Source: Veillonellaceae bacterium (GTDB lineage: Bacteria; Bacillota; Negativicutes; JAAYSF01). Taken from it: a stretch of DNA of 64,000 nt. This document shows positions 18,709 through 26,850 of the stretch, one piece after another (positions within the stretch are counted from its first letter, which is position 1; every line of letters begins with the position of its first letter). The stretch covers positions 20,590 through 84,589 of the forward strand of contig JAAYSF010000085.1 of NCBI GenBank assembly GCA_012523975.1. Direction: 5' to 3'. The position numbers were made by a program, and so were the translations under genes. The notes under the pieces are model-generated. The model searched no databases. It was not told the DNA's origin and saw only the letters and a program-made list of their open reading frames with translations.

Positions 18709-19440
18709 ATGCTTACAAAAAAAACGGTAGCAGAATCAAATTATACCTTGGAAAAACTTGATTTTTGGCAAGGGGTCATAAGCAGCGGGCCGATTTTATT
18801 AGGAATCATCCCGTTCGGCATTACTTGCGGGGTAATGGGCCTAACTGCCGGACTGACTCCGCTCGAAACGGTGATGATGTCGTTCCTGGTGTTTGCCGGA
18901 GCCAGCCAGTTTATAGCTATTACTATGCTAGGCGCTGGAATTACTGGTTGGAGCGTAATCGTCTTCACAACTCTGTTGGTAAATTTACGCCACATGTTGA
19001 TGGGAGCATCTTTAGCACAGTACATGGTAAAATTGTCTACTTACCGCCAGGCACTGCTGTCATTTCTGCTGACCGATGAGGCATATGCTGTGACTATCAG
19101 CCGGATTTATCAGCAAGGCTACAGTGCGGCCCACCATTTTGGCGTCAGTATAAGTCTGTACCTAACTTGGGCATTATCAACAATTGTCGGCGTTCTAGTA
19201 GGTAGTTATATTCCTGATCCCCTGGCCTGGGGTCTCGATTTTGCGATGCCAGCAACTTTCCTTGTCCTATTACTTCCGCAGATTACAGACCGAATCAGCT
19301 TGGTTGTATGTATTGCCGCCGGGCTCATAGCCGTGACCGGTGCTTTATATCTTCCGGGCAAATGGTATATGATTGCAGCTACTTTAGGAGCGGTCTTGAT
19401 TGGTGGATTGATGGAAGGAGCTAAAGCAAATGCGAAGTGA
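18709..19440 (+). CDS. azlC: AzlC family branched-chain amino acid exporter subunit
   Basis: 243 residues with about seven membrane helices. The large subunit of a two-part amino-acid exporter (branched-chain amino acids and their analogues in B. subtilis). Characteristic GVMGLTAGLTPLETVMMS, FAGASQFIAI and LVNLRHMLMGASL are present. The open frame begins at TTG 18694, but that overlaps the ribosome site GAGG, so ATG 18709 is the start. The 3' end overlaps azlD by 11 bases. No Lrp-type regulator is adjacent. Confidence 0.93.
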   Translation: MLTKKTVAESNYTLEKLDFWQGVISSGPILLGIIPFGITCGVMGLTAGLTPLETVMMSFLVFAGASQFIAITMLGAGITGWSVIVFTTLLVNLRHMLMGASLAQYMVKLSTYRQALLSFLLTDEAYAVTISRIYQQGYSAAHHFGVSISLYLTWALSTIVGVLVGSYIPDPLAWGLDFAMPATFLVLLLPQITDRISLVVCIAAGLIAVTGALYLPGKWYMIAATLGAVLIGGLMEGAKANAK

Positions 19441-19750
19441 GATTATTTTTATAATTGCGGGTATGGCCCTGGTAACCTTTGCGACCAGATATAGTTGTGT
19501 GGCACTATTTAGGCAAACTGGAATGCCCGACTGGTTAGAGCGCTGGTTAAAGCACATTCCACCCGCCATTCTAACAGCGTTAATTGTTCCAGCTCTGGTA
19601 ATGCCTACAGGCCAAATCGATATATCCCTAAACAATCATTACCTGCTAGCAGGTTTGGTTGCAGCTCTTGCTGCTTATAAGACCCGTAATATTGTTACAA
19701 CTCTAACGCTTGGGTTGGGAACGATGCTAGCCTTGCGGTTTTGGGGTTAA
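19430..19750 (+). CDS. azlD: AzlD family branched-chain amino acid exporter subunit
   Basis: 106 residues, four membrane helices. The small partner of AzlC; EIIFIIAGMALVTFATRYS and the PPAILTALIVPAL stretch are typical. Translationally coupled to azlC by overlap and followed by a terminator. Confidence 0.92.
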   Translation: MRSEIIFIIAGMALVTFATRYSCVALFRQTGMPDWLERWLKHIPPAILTALIVPALVMPTGQIDISLNNHYLLAGLVAALAAYKTRNIVTTLTLGLGTMLALRFWG

Positions 19751-19768
19751 TGAGCGACAAAATTAGAA

Positions 19769-19795
19769 AACCGCCTTTTCGGCGGTTATTTTTTA
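19769..19795 (+). terminator. Terminator after azlCD
   Basis: AACCGCC ttttc GGCGGTT followed by ATTTTTTAG. Its T-run overlaps the stop codon of the convergent Spo0E-like gene. Confidence 0.88.
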
Positions 19796-19942
19796 GCTTA
19801 ATTGCGATCTATAGCATTTATTAAGCACTGCGTCAAGCTTTTGACTGATTTTAAGAACTTCCGGATGTGATATCCCTTTTTCTATAGCTGTATCGTGCAT
19901 CATTTGACGCAAAAACTCTATTTGGTAAAATAGCTTGTCCAT
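19793..19942 (-). CDS. Spo0E-family aspartyl-phosphate phosphatase
   Basis: 49 residues: two helices, the second holding the family signature SQKLD (in HPEVLKISQKLDAVLNKC). Spo0E-like proteins remove phosphate from Spo0A-P and delay sporulation. The first helix (YQIEFLRQMMHDTAIEKG) fits the usual I-E-x-L-R pattern. Start ATG 19942, with AAAGG about 11 bases upstream. Its presence marks the host as a likely spore former. Confidence 0.82.
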   Translation of the reverse strand: MDKLFYQIEFLRQMMHDTAIEKGISHPEVLKISQKLDAVLNKCYRSQLS

Positions 19943-20152
19943 GAATCCGCTGCCTTTCTACTATTTCTTGCATACTTTAACATTATATCTTAAAATTAAT
20001 TTCTTTTGTACTAGATATTGGGAATTTTATAAAACTTTTCAAAATGCTGTCTATATAGATTAGTCGTGATACCTTTAGTGAGCACTTATTTTGCATTAAT
20101 AACTGTATTCTCGGCAATAATAACGCTGAATTTAACCTCGGGTGGTATTTAT

Positions 20153-20284
20153 ATGGATACAGTAACCAACAAAAATAAAAACAAATCAACGCAAGCAATT
20201 ACTAAGGAAAAGTACGGTCAGTTAACTGACGTTCCCGCCAAGGCCGTTGATAAAGATCAATTAAATCAATCAATGGTACCTTGA
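20153..20284 (+). CDS. Small basic hydrophilic protein, unknown
   Basis: 43 residues, with no cysteine or membrane segment and rich in Lys, Asn and Gln; likely disordered, like many small spore proteins, but no family is recognised. ATG 20153 has GGGTGG about 9 bases upstream. The frame stays open to 20066 without a better ribosome site. A short GGACTGC/GCAGTCC hairpin (20315-20347) separates it from the next gene. Confidence 0.45.
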   Translation: MDTVTNKNKNKSTQAITKEKYGQLTDVPAKAVDKDQLNQSMVP

Positions 20285-20367
20285 TTCATAATCTGCAAGA
20301 AAAATCATGTAAAAAAATGGACTGCCTGCATTCTCGCAGCGCAGTCCTTAGAATATGGGGGTATATT

Positions 20368-20784
20368 ATGAAGGCTATGTTTCCGCCCAATGCGAAAAGG
20401 GTCCAACTAAATACCAGTCATATCGTTAACGCCGAAATTCACCGGAAAATGCTGTCGAATGCGGCCAGCTACGCAAATAAAAACCGGGACGAAATATCAC
20501 TGCGCCTCCAAGAGCTCGACCATGAATGGGATACCGAGCGAGTGTTGGAGGCTAACGCTGCCGGATTTATTCTAATCAGCATTATACTTGGGTTCCAATT
20601 TTATTACGCCTGGTTTTATGTAGCCGGCATCGTTGCGTTTTTCTTACTCCAACATGCCTTGCAAGGCTGGTGCCCGCCGCTGCCCATTATTCGCAGGCTG
20701 GGTATTAGAACTGCCAGTGAAATCAACGATGAAAAAATGGCACTAAAAGCCTTACGTGGCGATTTCAACCGCAAAAAGCCCTGA
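20368..20784 (+). CDS. DUF2892-type membrane protein
   Basis: 138 residues. The N-terminal ~60 form a charged helical region (VNAEIHRKMLSNAASYANKN); two membrane helices follow (about 67-105: AGFILISIILGF, WFYVAGIVAFFLLQHAL), then QGWCPPLPIIRRLGIRTASEI, the conserved end of the DUF2892 (YgaP-like inner-membrane) domain. In rhodanese fusions this domain anchors a sulfurtransferase; here no rhodanese is present. ATG 20368 with GGGGGT upstream. Ends one base before the convergent EamA gene. Confidence 0.75.
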   Translation: MKAMFPPNAKRVQLNTSHIVNAEIHRKMLSNAASYANKNRDEISLRLQELDHEWDTERVLEANAAGFILISIILGFQFYYAWFYVAGIVAFFLLQHALQGWCPPLPIIRRLGIRTASEINDEKMALKALRGDFNRKKP

Positions 20785-20785
20785 A

Positions 20786-21205
20786 CTACTCAATACTAAT
20801 AATTACAAGACCGGTTGTTATAAGCACAGCTCCAATCAATTGATGAACTGAGACTATTTCATTATAAACAAAGTGCCCCAGAATGATAGTCACTAACGGG
20901 GCACACGCCATAATAACCGAAACTTCATGGATACTGCCGTTTTGAAGGGCATAAAAGTAAGCCATATCCCCTAATATTGCTGCTAAGACGGCCTCTATGG
21001 TGATAATAACCCAGAACGATGCTGGCAAATTATGAAGTTCAGTAAATGCCTTGGAAATAACCATCCAGCCTAATACAAGCGCAGCTGCAATTATCGTTCG
21101 TAAAGCGAAAGCCGTCAGTGGACTGACTGTGTTAAGCGCCGTTTTGCCAAATAAAGGCGCCAACCCTAAGCACAGTACACCGAACAATGCGTAGATAAGA
21201 AACAT
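20786..21205 (-). CDS. Single-unit EamA/DMT transporter
   Basis: 139 residues, five membrane helices: one EamA repeat rather than the usual two, so it should work as a dimer (a small drug/metabolite transporter). Motifs FGVLCLGLAPLFGKTAL at the start and QLIGAVLITTGLVII at the end are typical. Start ATG with GAGGAGAG upstream. Substrate unknown. Confidence 0.85.
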   Translation of the reverse strand: MFLIYALFGVLCLGLAPLFGKTALNTVSPLTAFALRTIIAAALVLGWMVISKAFTELHNLPASFWVIITIEAVLAAILGDMAYFYALQNGSIHEVSVIMACAPLVTIILGHFVYNEIVSVHQLIGAVLITTGLVIISIE

Positions 21206-21294
21206 GCTTACTCTCCTCGTTTCGATATATAATCTGGCATAGTAAGCATATTCAAAGCCTCAACAAAAAATGATTGTCAAGATATAGCCCGCTG

Positions 21295-21717
21295 TTAATC
21301 TTTAATTACCAGCACCGGCACCTTAGCATAGGTTACAACCTTCTGAGCAACGCTACCGATTACAAGGCTTTTAAAGCCGCCCATTCCCCTAGTCCCAGTA
21401 ACAATCAGGTCGGCGTCATTAGCCTCAGCATACCTGACAATAGCCTCAGCCGGGTTGCCGCGCAGTAAAATGGTATTAATATCTCTGCCATTATTGCGGC
21501 CTAGTTTCTTGACTTTATCCAATAATGGCTGATAATACTTTTCAGCATCGTACATGAATTCGTTTATTTCACCTGTCGGACTAAAGTCTGGCGGTTTGAT
21601 TACCGTGACAGTAGTAATTTGGGCACCCGTCTTTGCCGAAATATCAACGGCCCACTCTAGCGCTTTCTGACTTTGACGCGAGCCATCGTAAGCGACAAGG
21701 ATACTCTTTACGTTCAT
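21295..21717 (-). CDS. Universal stress protein, UspA family
   Basis: 140-residue cytoplasmic UspA fold. SILVAYDGS at the start and the ATP-binding GTRGMGGFKSLVIGSVAQKVV (G-2x-G-9x-GS) near the end suggest an ATP-binding type. The start is ATG 21717, with AAAGGAGG 7 bases upstream; the frame extends 11 codons further without support. Partner and stress signal unknown. Confidence 0.92.
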   Translation of the reverse strand: MNVKSILVAYDGSRQSQKALEWAVDISAKTGAQITTVTVIKPPDFSPTGEINEFMYDAEKYYQPLLDKVKKLGRNNGRDINTILLRGNPAEAIVRYAEANDADLIVTGTRGMGGFKSLVIGSVAQKVVTYAKVPVLVIKD

Positions 21718-21750
21718 CTCTTTGCCTCCTTTTGCCTCCGATTTCAACAA

Positions 21751-21777
21751 AACTCCTACCCGTAAGTGGTAGGAGTT
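21751..21777 (-). terminator. Terminator after the HpcH aldolase gene
   Basis: AACTCCTACC cgtaagt GGTAGGAGTT, with T-rich flanks on both strands, 120 bases after the aldolase stop. Confidence 0.75.
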
Positions 21778-21897
21778 TTATTATATATTAACTGTAATTT
21801 ATTACCAGTTAAATTATACCAAGAGAATTTCACCAAGTCAAATACTGTCTTTAATCGAATTAATGAACATTAGATATTTTCAATTTGAACTGCATTA

Positions 21898-22668
21898 TCA
21901 ATCTTTCATGGAAGCAATCGTTGTCCGCACGGCCTGAGCAAACAGCATAGTATCGGAGCCTACCGCGAGGAAGTTGGCCCCTTCCCTTTGCCATAGCTTC
22001 GCATCTTTAACAGTGGGACTGAAAATCCCTGTGATTTTGCCAGATTGGCTGCCGCGGCGGATAACATCTTTAACCACTTTTTTAAACTCCGGATTGTCGA
22101 ATTCGCCGGAAATCCCCATTGACTGCGATAAATCAGCCGGGCCAACAAAAATTCCATCGACGCCCTCTACCGCTAGAATTTCGTCAACCTTATCCAGCGC
22201 AGCAATATCTTCAATCTGAACAATGACCAATGAATTGCTATTTTGGGCAGCTGTATATTCTTTTAGCGGTGTAAAACCATAATGCGCCGCCCGTACAATG
22301 CCCGCCAACCCCCGCTCGCCTTGTGGACCGTATTTTGCCGCCTTGACGGCTAATGCTGCCTGTTCCGGGGTGTTAACGCGCGGAATGAGCACCCCACCGG
22401 CGCCACTGTCAAGCACTTTAGTTATTAAGGCAGGTTTGTTTTCCATTACACGTACGATGGGGACGATCCCTGTTACCTCAGCCGCCCTTATCAAACCGGC
22501 TAAGTTATGAATGCCGTTCAACGAGTGTTCAGTATCTATGATGATGAAATCGAAACCGCCATAACCTAGCATTTCGATATTAGCAGTTTCACTTGAAAAT
22601 AAAAACGTGCCTACAGCAGCTGCCTTGGTTAACAGCATTTCTTTTAATAGAGTCTTTCCTTTAGTCAT
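21898..22668 (-). CDS. HpcH/HpaI family class II aldolase
   Basis: 256 residues, a metal-dependent aldolase releasing pyruvate (or a related oxoacid) from 4-hydroxy-2-oxo acids. It has DFIIIDTEHS (catalytic region), a conserved VLIPRVNT, the metal ligands Glu in VQIEDIAAL and Asp in GPADLSQS, and the C-terminal FLAVGSDTMLF. It is close to the 2-keto-3-deoxy-L-rhamnonate and 2,4-dihydroxyhept-2-enedioate aldolases; the true substrate is not decidable. Start ATG with AAGGCGGTG upstream. Monocistronic. Confidence 0.9.
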   Translation of the reverse strand: MTKGKTLLKEMLLTKAAAVGTFLFSSETANIEMLGYGGFDFIIIDTEHSLNGIHNLAGLIRAAEVTGIVPIVRVMENKPALITKVLDSGAGGVLIPRVNTPEQAALAVKAAKYGPQGERGLAGIVRAAHYGFTPLKEYTAAQNSNSLVIVQIEDIAALDKVDEILAVEGVDGIFVGPADLSQSMGISGEFDNPEFKKVVKDVIRRGSQSGKITGIFSPTVKDAKLWQREGANFLAVGSDTMLFAQAVRTTIASMKD

Positions 22669-22747
22669 TATCGCACCGCCTTTAAGTTATTTGCTTTAGC
22701 ATATATATTTGACGGCAAGATATAACCTTCCTGTTAAAAATTAAAAA

Positions 22748-22767
22748 CCCCACCTTTTAGTGGGGGG
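22748..22767 (-). terminator. Terminator after the CBS/CorC gene
   Basis: On the minus strand CCCCCCA ctaaaa GGTGGGG is followed by TTTTTAATTTTT. Confidence 0.75.
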
Positions 22768-22770
22768 TAA

Positions 22771-24099
22771 CTATGCCGATTGTTCTTCAGCGGGCGGGAC
22801 TCGCGAAATCAGAACCTTGTCAACTCGGACTCTATCCATGTCAACTACTTCAAATCTAAATTCGTCCCAAACAAAGCTCTCAGACGCAGTTGGTATATGC
22901 CCAAGATACGAGACAACAAAACCGCCAAGCGTATTGAAATGGTCGCGGTCTTCTTCAGGGAGCTCTTCTATATCAAACTTATCTTTAAAATCTTCAATTG
23001 ATATCAGGCCATCAGCCAACCATGTGCCGTCCTGGCGCTCAATAATCTGCGGTTCTTCATCTTCATCATCAACTGACGGCATATCGCCGATAATTTCTTC
23101 CATGATATCGTGGAGAGTTATAAAGCCGACTACACCCCCGAACTCGTCAAGTACGACAGCCTCATGCACACCTGTCTGTTTGAAGAGCTCGAGAACTTTA
23201 AATGCTTTCATTGACTTAGGAATATAGAGCGGTGATTTAATGCTATTTTCAAAGTCAAGCGGCTCGCCTTCTAGGCAGCGTGACAATAAATCTTTCGTAT
23301 AAATAATTCCCTGAAAGTTATCGAGACTCCCGATGGCAACCGGAAATCGGGAATGACCGCTTTCATAGATAATTTGCTGATTATTTTCCAGCGAATCTTC
23401 AAGGTCAATCCAAACCATCCTGGTGCGCGGCGTCATTAAGGAATAAGCCCTTAAGTCGCTTAACCTGAAAACCTTATCAACCATGTCTTGTTCAGCTTTT
23501 TCGAAAGCTCCGGCCTCTGTTCCCTGTTCGAGAAGTATGCGTATTTCGTCCTCGGTAACAGGCGCTTCGGCAGTTTGCTTTATGCCCAAAAAGCGCATTA
23601 CCATATCAGTTGAAGAACTTAGAAAATGAACAACCGGCGCAGATATTTTCGAAAATGTATGCATGGGCCCAGCTAAGGTTGCTGCAATAGGTTCAGGATT
23701 ATTGAGCGCAATCCGTTTGGGGACAAGTTCGCCAAAAATTAAAGTTAAATACGTGATTGCCGTAACGACTATTGCTAAGCTTATTGCCTCGCTGTGCGCG
23801 GCAATGGCCGGAATGACTTTTAGCTCTTCCGACAACACTTTTGATAATGTAGCTCCCCCAAATGTTCCTGTGAGAATGCCGATTAACGTAATTCCTACCT
23901 GAATAGTCGATAGCAGCGGAGTAGGTTCCTCAGCTAGTTCCAAGGCTAGTTTTGAGCCGGCATCTCCTTCTTCCGCTCTCTGTTCCAACCTTGTTTTTCG
24001 CGATGAAACAACAGCCATCTCAGTCAGTGCAAAAATTCCGTTCGCGACTATTAGAACGAGAATAATCGCAATCTCCATACTCGCAGAAGGCGTATCCAA
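22771..24099 (-). CDS. CNNM/CorC-HlyC family membrane protein with CBS pair
   Basis: 442 residues. An N-terminal DUF21/CNNM domain with four membrane segments (to about 150), two CBS domains (about 205-335; LMTPRTRMVWIDL opens the first) and a C-terminal CorC/HlyC domain (about 350-430; DGLISIEDFKDKFDIE). Often labelled hemolysin, but the family is linked to magnesium or cobalt transport and its control. Start is TTG 24099 with AAGGAGAG 14 bases upstream, rather far; the next in-frame ATG (codon 8) has no site. Confidence 0.9.
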   Translation of the reverse strand: MDTPSASMEIAIILVLIVANGIFALTEMAVVSSRKTRLEQRAEEGDAGSKLALELAEEPTPLLSTIQVGITLIGILTGTFGGATLSKVLSEELKVIPAIAAHSEAISLAIVVTAITYLTLIFGELVPKRIALNNPEPIAATLAGPMHTFSKISAPVVHFLSSSTDMVMRFLGIKQTAEAPVTEDEIRILLEQGTEAGAFEKAEQDMVDKVFRLSDLRAYSLMTPRTRMVWIDLEDSLENNQQIIYESGHSRFPVAIGSLDNFQGIIYTKDLLSRCLEGEPLDFENSIKSPLYIPKSMKAFKVLELFKQTGVHEAVVLDEFGGVVGFITLHDIMEEIIGDMPSVDDEDEEPQIIERQDGTWLADGLISIEDFKDKFDIEELPEEDRDHFNTLGGFVVSYLGHIPTASESFVWDEFRFEVVDMDRVRVDKVLISRVPPAEEQSA

Positions 24100-24171
24100 T
24101 GTATATATTCACTCTCCTTAAATATCCATGATATTTTAAACTACATTATAACATAAAGTTATGCAATTGTA

Positions 24172-24813
24172 TTATTGTTTTTTTATTGCAGCTTCTTCTA
24201 CCTCGCGGAACAAGGTGTCCTGCGGCATTGATTCTTTTTGAGTATTATGTGTTTCTGAAGTTTCTGCTGAATCTGTATAGGACTTGGACTGCTCCGTTGG
24301 GCCAAGTCGATTTTGAATATCTTTTAGCATCTTCATAATAGCTTCGATATCGCTTTTAGTAACGGGCTGGGCCGATTCTTTAAGGGTATAGCCGAGCTGG
24401 CCGTTTGGTTCAATTGTGGCATATTCCACCTCTTCAATCTTAGCAACACTGGATTGCCTAAGATGCATTTCCAACTGGTGTACTGTCAGCCGGATTTTTT
24501 TCAGATTATCCAGCTTAATTTTGCCATTCTCAATAACAACAATTGATGTCCCGGAAAATACCCGTTCCAGAAACCGCCAGCGTATCTGCAGAATCTCCAG
24601 TATATACAAGGTGGCAATTACAATGATTACTGCCGCAAATGTTTTTCCCATCTCTCTGCCGACAAGCGGCTCAATAAGAATAGTGCCTACAGCTATCATT
24701 ACGACAGTCTCGGCCGCAGTCATTTGGGATAGCGATTTGCGCCCCGCCAATCGCAGAGCCAAGACACCAAAGATATAAGTTATAACCGTTTGCGCAACAA
24801 AGTAAATGTCCAA
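24172..24813 (-). CDS. DUF421 (YetF-like) membrane protein
   Basis: 213 residues: three membrane helices in the first ~80, then the cytoplasmic YetF-type alpha/beta domain (SIVVIENGKIKLDNLKKI, then LEMHLRQSSVAKIEEVEYATIE) and a hydrophilic tail of about 50 residues. Spore formers have several such proteins; in B. subtilis some are sporulation-linked. TTG start with AAGGAG 10 bases upstream. Confidence 0.85.
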   Translation of the reverse strand: MDIYFVAQTVITYIFGVLALRLAGRKSLSQMTAAETVVMIAVGTILIEPLVGREMGKTFAAVIIVIATLYILEILQIRWRFLERVFSGTSIVVIENGKIKLDNLKKIRLTVHQLEMHLRQSSVAKIEEVEYATIEPNGQLGYTLKESAQPVTKSDIEAIMKMLKDIQNRLGPTEQSKSYTDSAETSETHNTQKESMPQDTLFREVEEAAIKKQ

Positions 24814-24895
24814 CGATAATCTTCTCCTTTTAACAACAAGACTATCGTTATTTTATCCCATTCTGCAGATTTCACTAACTTGGAGGAACTAATTA

Positions 24896-24926
24896 GAAAA
24901 GCCACCCCTCATAATGAAAGGTGGCT
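24896..24926 (-). terminator. Terminator after htpX
   Basis: AGCCACC ... GGTGGCT hairpin with TTTTCTAATT following on the minus strand, 10 bases after the htpX stop. Confidence 0.75.
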
Positions 24927-24936
24927 AGCTGAACTG

Positions 24937-25797
24937 CTAACGAATACGTTTTGCTAATTCTTCAAGTTTTGCAACACGCTGGTCGGTTGACGGGTGAGTG
25001 CTAAATAGGTTTGAGGTCCAGCTCCGTACTCCGCTTAACGGATTAACAATAAACATATGCGAAGTGGCCGGGGTAGCTTGCGGCATTACAGCGTGCTTAG
25101 CATAGTATTCAATCTTTCTCAAGGCGCTTGCTAAGGCCAACGGATTGGCACACATAAGACCGCCTGTTTCATCAGCCTGAAACTCGCGCGAGCGAGAAAC
25201 GCCCAGTTGGATTAAGGTTGCTGCCAGTGGCGCAATCACAATCAAAAAGATAAATTCAACGATTCCGCCGATACCGCCGTCCTCATCATCGCCGCGGCCA
25301 AAAATAGCTGCCCATTGCGCAATATGCGCTATCATTGTTATGATGCCTGCGATAGTCGCAACAATAGTGCTTATCAAGGTATCGCGGTTCTTAATGTGGG
25401 AAAGCTCATGAGCAACTACACCTTCGAGTTCTTCGTAGTTTAGGGCCTGCATAATGCCTGTTGTAACTGCCACAACTCCATTTTCAGGATTACGGCCGGT
25501 CGCAAAGGCATTTGGAACTTGAGAATCAATTATAAACACTCTAGGCATTGGCATTTTGGCGCGCTGCGCTAAATTAGAAACCATGCGGATCAGGTCAGGA
25601 GCCTGACTTGCAGTAACTTCTCGGCCTCCATACATTTTCAGAACAATTTTGTCACTAAACCAATAACTGCCAAAATTCATGAGCATCGAAATGATAAACA
25701 TAAAAGTCATTCCTTGTGTGCCGCCAAACATATTACCGACTGCCAACAGTAATCCTGTTAATCCGGCTAAAAGAAGAGTTGTTTTTAGTGAGTTCAT
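24937..25797 (-). CDS. htpX: Membrane zinc metalloprotease HtpX
   Basis: 286-residue M48 protease that degrades misfolded membrane proteins. Zinc site VVAHELSHIKNRD (HExxH), third ligand Glu in SREFQADETGG; membrane helices at about 5-40 and 150-205. ATG 25797 has a strong GGAGGT; the frame also opens 9 codons earlier at ATG 25824, which overlaps the stop of a 16-codon frame (TAATG). A manganese riboswitch lies about 150 bases upstream, so expression is probably tied to Mn2+. Confidence 0.94.
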   Translation of the reverse strand: MNSLKTTLLLAGLTGLLLAVGNMFGGTQGMTFMFIISMLMNFGSYWFSDKIVLKMYGGREVTASQAPDLIRMVSNLAQRAKMPMPRVFIIDSQVPNAFATGRNPENGVVAVTTGIMQALNYEELEGVVAHELSHIKNRDTLISTIVATIAGIITMIAHIAQWAAIFGRGDDEDGGIGGIVEFIFLIVIAPLAATLIQLGVSRSREFQADETGGLMCANPLALASALRKIEYYAKHAVMPQATPATSHMFIVNPLSGVRSWTSNLFSTHPSTDQRVAKLEELAKRIR

Positions 25798-25823
25798 AAA
25801 GCACCTCCGTAAATAGTGTTTCA

Positions 25824-25874
25824 TTATAGATAATTATTTAAACGTTTGCAAAATAATGACTTGCTTTCTTGCAC
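25824..25874 (-). other. Possible 16-codon leader ORF before htpX
   Basis: GTG 25874 is preceded by a perfect AGGAGGT (6-base spacing) and reads QESKSLFCKRLNNYL before a TAA that overlaps an ATG in the htpX frame (TAATG). The ribosome site is the best in this region, yet the frame is tiny. It is either a leader peptide that couples translation to htpX or a remnant of a lost gene. Confidence 0.4.
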
Positions 25875-25944
25875 AGCCCACCTCCTGTCGGTATATGCAA
25901 GGACAAGCATTTAATTTGGGCAAAAACTCAGTAGATCACATTAT

Positions 25945-26075
25945 GAAAAAGAGACCTCGGTACGAAATATCATACCGAAGGTCTCGCTTATCGGCTATTT
26001 ACCAACGGCAGTGCCAGACGCTTACGCATCGATTGTTGACACTGTCCTTGCAAGCTACTCCCCTTCAGAGCAATA
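25945..26075 (-). promoter_or_regulatory. yybP-ykoY manganese riboswitch with terminator
   Basis: On the minus strand GAAGGGGAGTAGC (26053-26068) begins the aptamer, with GTGTCAACA and the closing AGCGAGACCTTC as in the Mn2+ class; GAAGG pairs with CCTTC as P1. The same 3' segment starts the terminator GAGACCTTCGGTA ... TACCGAGGTCTC followed by TTTTT (25946-25985). Terminator and P1 exclude each other, so Mn2+ binding should allow read-through into htpX (an ON switch). Confidence 0.88.
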
Positions 26076-26089
26076 TTTACTTTGGTTAA

Positions 26090-26119
26090 AGTATAACCTA
26101 ACTCCAGAATCAGTGTCAA
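26090..26119 (-). promoter_or_regulatory. Sigma-A promoter of the Mn riboswitch-htpX unit
   Basis: -35 TTGACA (26114-26119), 18-base spacer, -10 TATACT (26090-26095), just upstream of the aptamer. Confidence 0.72.
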
Positions 26120-26138
26120 GCCTTTTCAAACAGGAAAA

Positions 26139-26786
26139 CTACTTTAAAAGCAGCTGCTGCAATTCCTCAACCGATGCGGCAATATAATCTGGCTGAGCTT
26201 CTTTAAGCTCTTCGGCCGGCCCGTAACCATAAGCTACTGAAATTACCTTGAGCCCGTTTTGCCTTGCCCCGATAACATCATGCTTACGGTCGCCAACCAT
26301 AATGATCTTTTCTTTATCCACATCGCCGAGCTCGGCTAGTACCGCTTCAATAACCTCGCCTTTCTCAATTCTTGTACCATCGAGATTACTGCCGATAACG
26401 GCCTCAAAATACTGATATAAATTGAAATGTTCAAGAATTTTCACCGAATAGACAGTCGGCTTTGAGGTAGCCACAACCATTTTCTTGTTCTTGGCTCTTA
26501 GTTCCTGCAGCATTTCCGGTATACCGTTATATACAGCGTTTTCATACAGACCGACTTTAGAAAATCGTTCGCGATAGTATTCAATTGCCTGGCGGGCATC
26601 TTGTTCGCTGAAATTATAAAATTCCATGAAGGCTTTGATTAACGGCGGGCCAATGAATGGTTCCAACTTATCCAGGTTTTCTTCTTTAATGCCGAATTTA
26701 GCCAGTGCGTACTGGACTGATGATGTTATTCCAATCTTTGGGTCAGTAAGTGTCCCGTCTAAGTCAAATAAAATTATATCGTACAT
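26139..26786 (-). CDS. HAD family phosphatase, phosphoglycolate phosphatase-like
   Basis: 215 residues. Motif I FDLDGTLTD (nucleophile and acid/base Asp), motif II in VATSKP, motif III lysine in the IEKGEV region, motif IV GDRKHDVIGA. The helical cap lies between about 15 and 80. Family members hydrolyse small phosphate esters such as phosphoglycolate or nucleotides; the substrate cannot be told. Start ATG with GAGGAG upstream. Confidence 0.88.
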   Translation of the reverse strand: MYDIILFDLDGTLTDPKIGITSSVQYALAKFGIKEENLDKLEPFIGPPLIKAFMEFYNFSEQDARQAIEYYRERFSKVGLYENAVYNGIPEMLQELRAKNKKMVVATSKPTVYSVKILEHFNLYQYFEAVIGSNLDGTRIEKGEVIEAVLAELGDVDKEKIIMVGDRKHDVIGARQNGLKVISVAYGYGPAEELKEAQPDYIAASVEELQQLLLK

Positions 26787-26806
26787 TGCTGCACTCCTCT
26801 CAACTC

Positions 26807-26842
26807 AGAAAAACCCTCTCACCTGTTAGCTTAGCGAGAGGG
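26807..26842 (-). terminator. Terminator after the DUF134 gene
   Basis: On the minus strand CCCTCTCGC ... GTGAGAGGG is followed by TTTTTCTGAG. Confidence 0.8.
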
Positions 26843-26850
26843 CCGGCCTT

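Noticed and set aside
20315..20347. GGACTGC/GCAGTCC hairpin as a terminator
   Set aside because: It has no T-run and lies 20 bases before a gene.
22760..23227. 155-codon plus-strand frame
   Set aside because: Low-complexity Ser/Thr-rich product, antisense to the CNNM/CorC gene.
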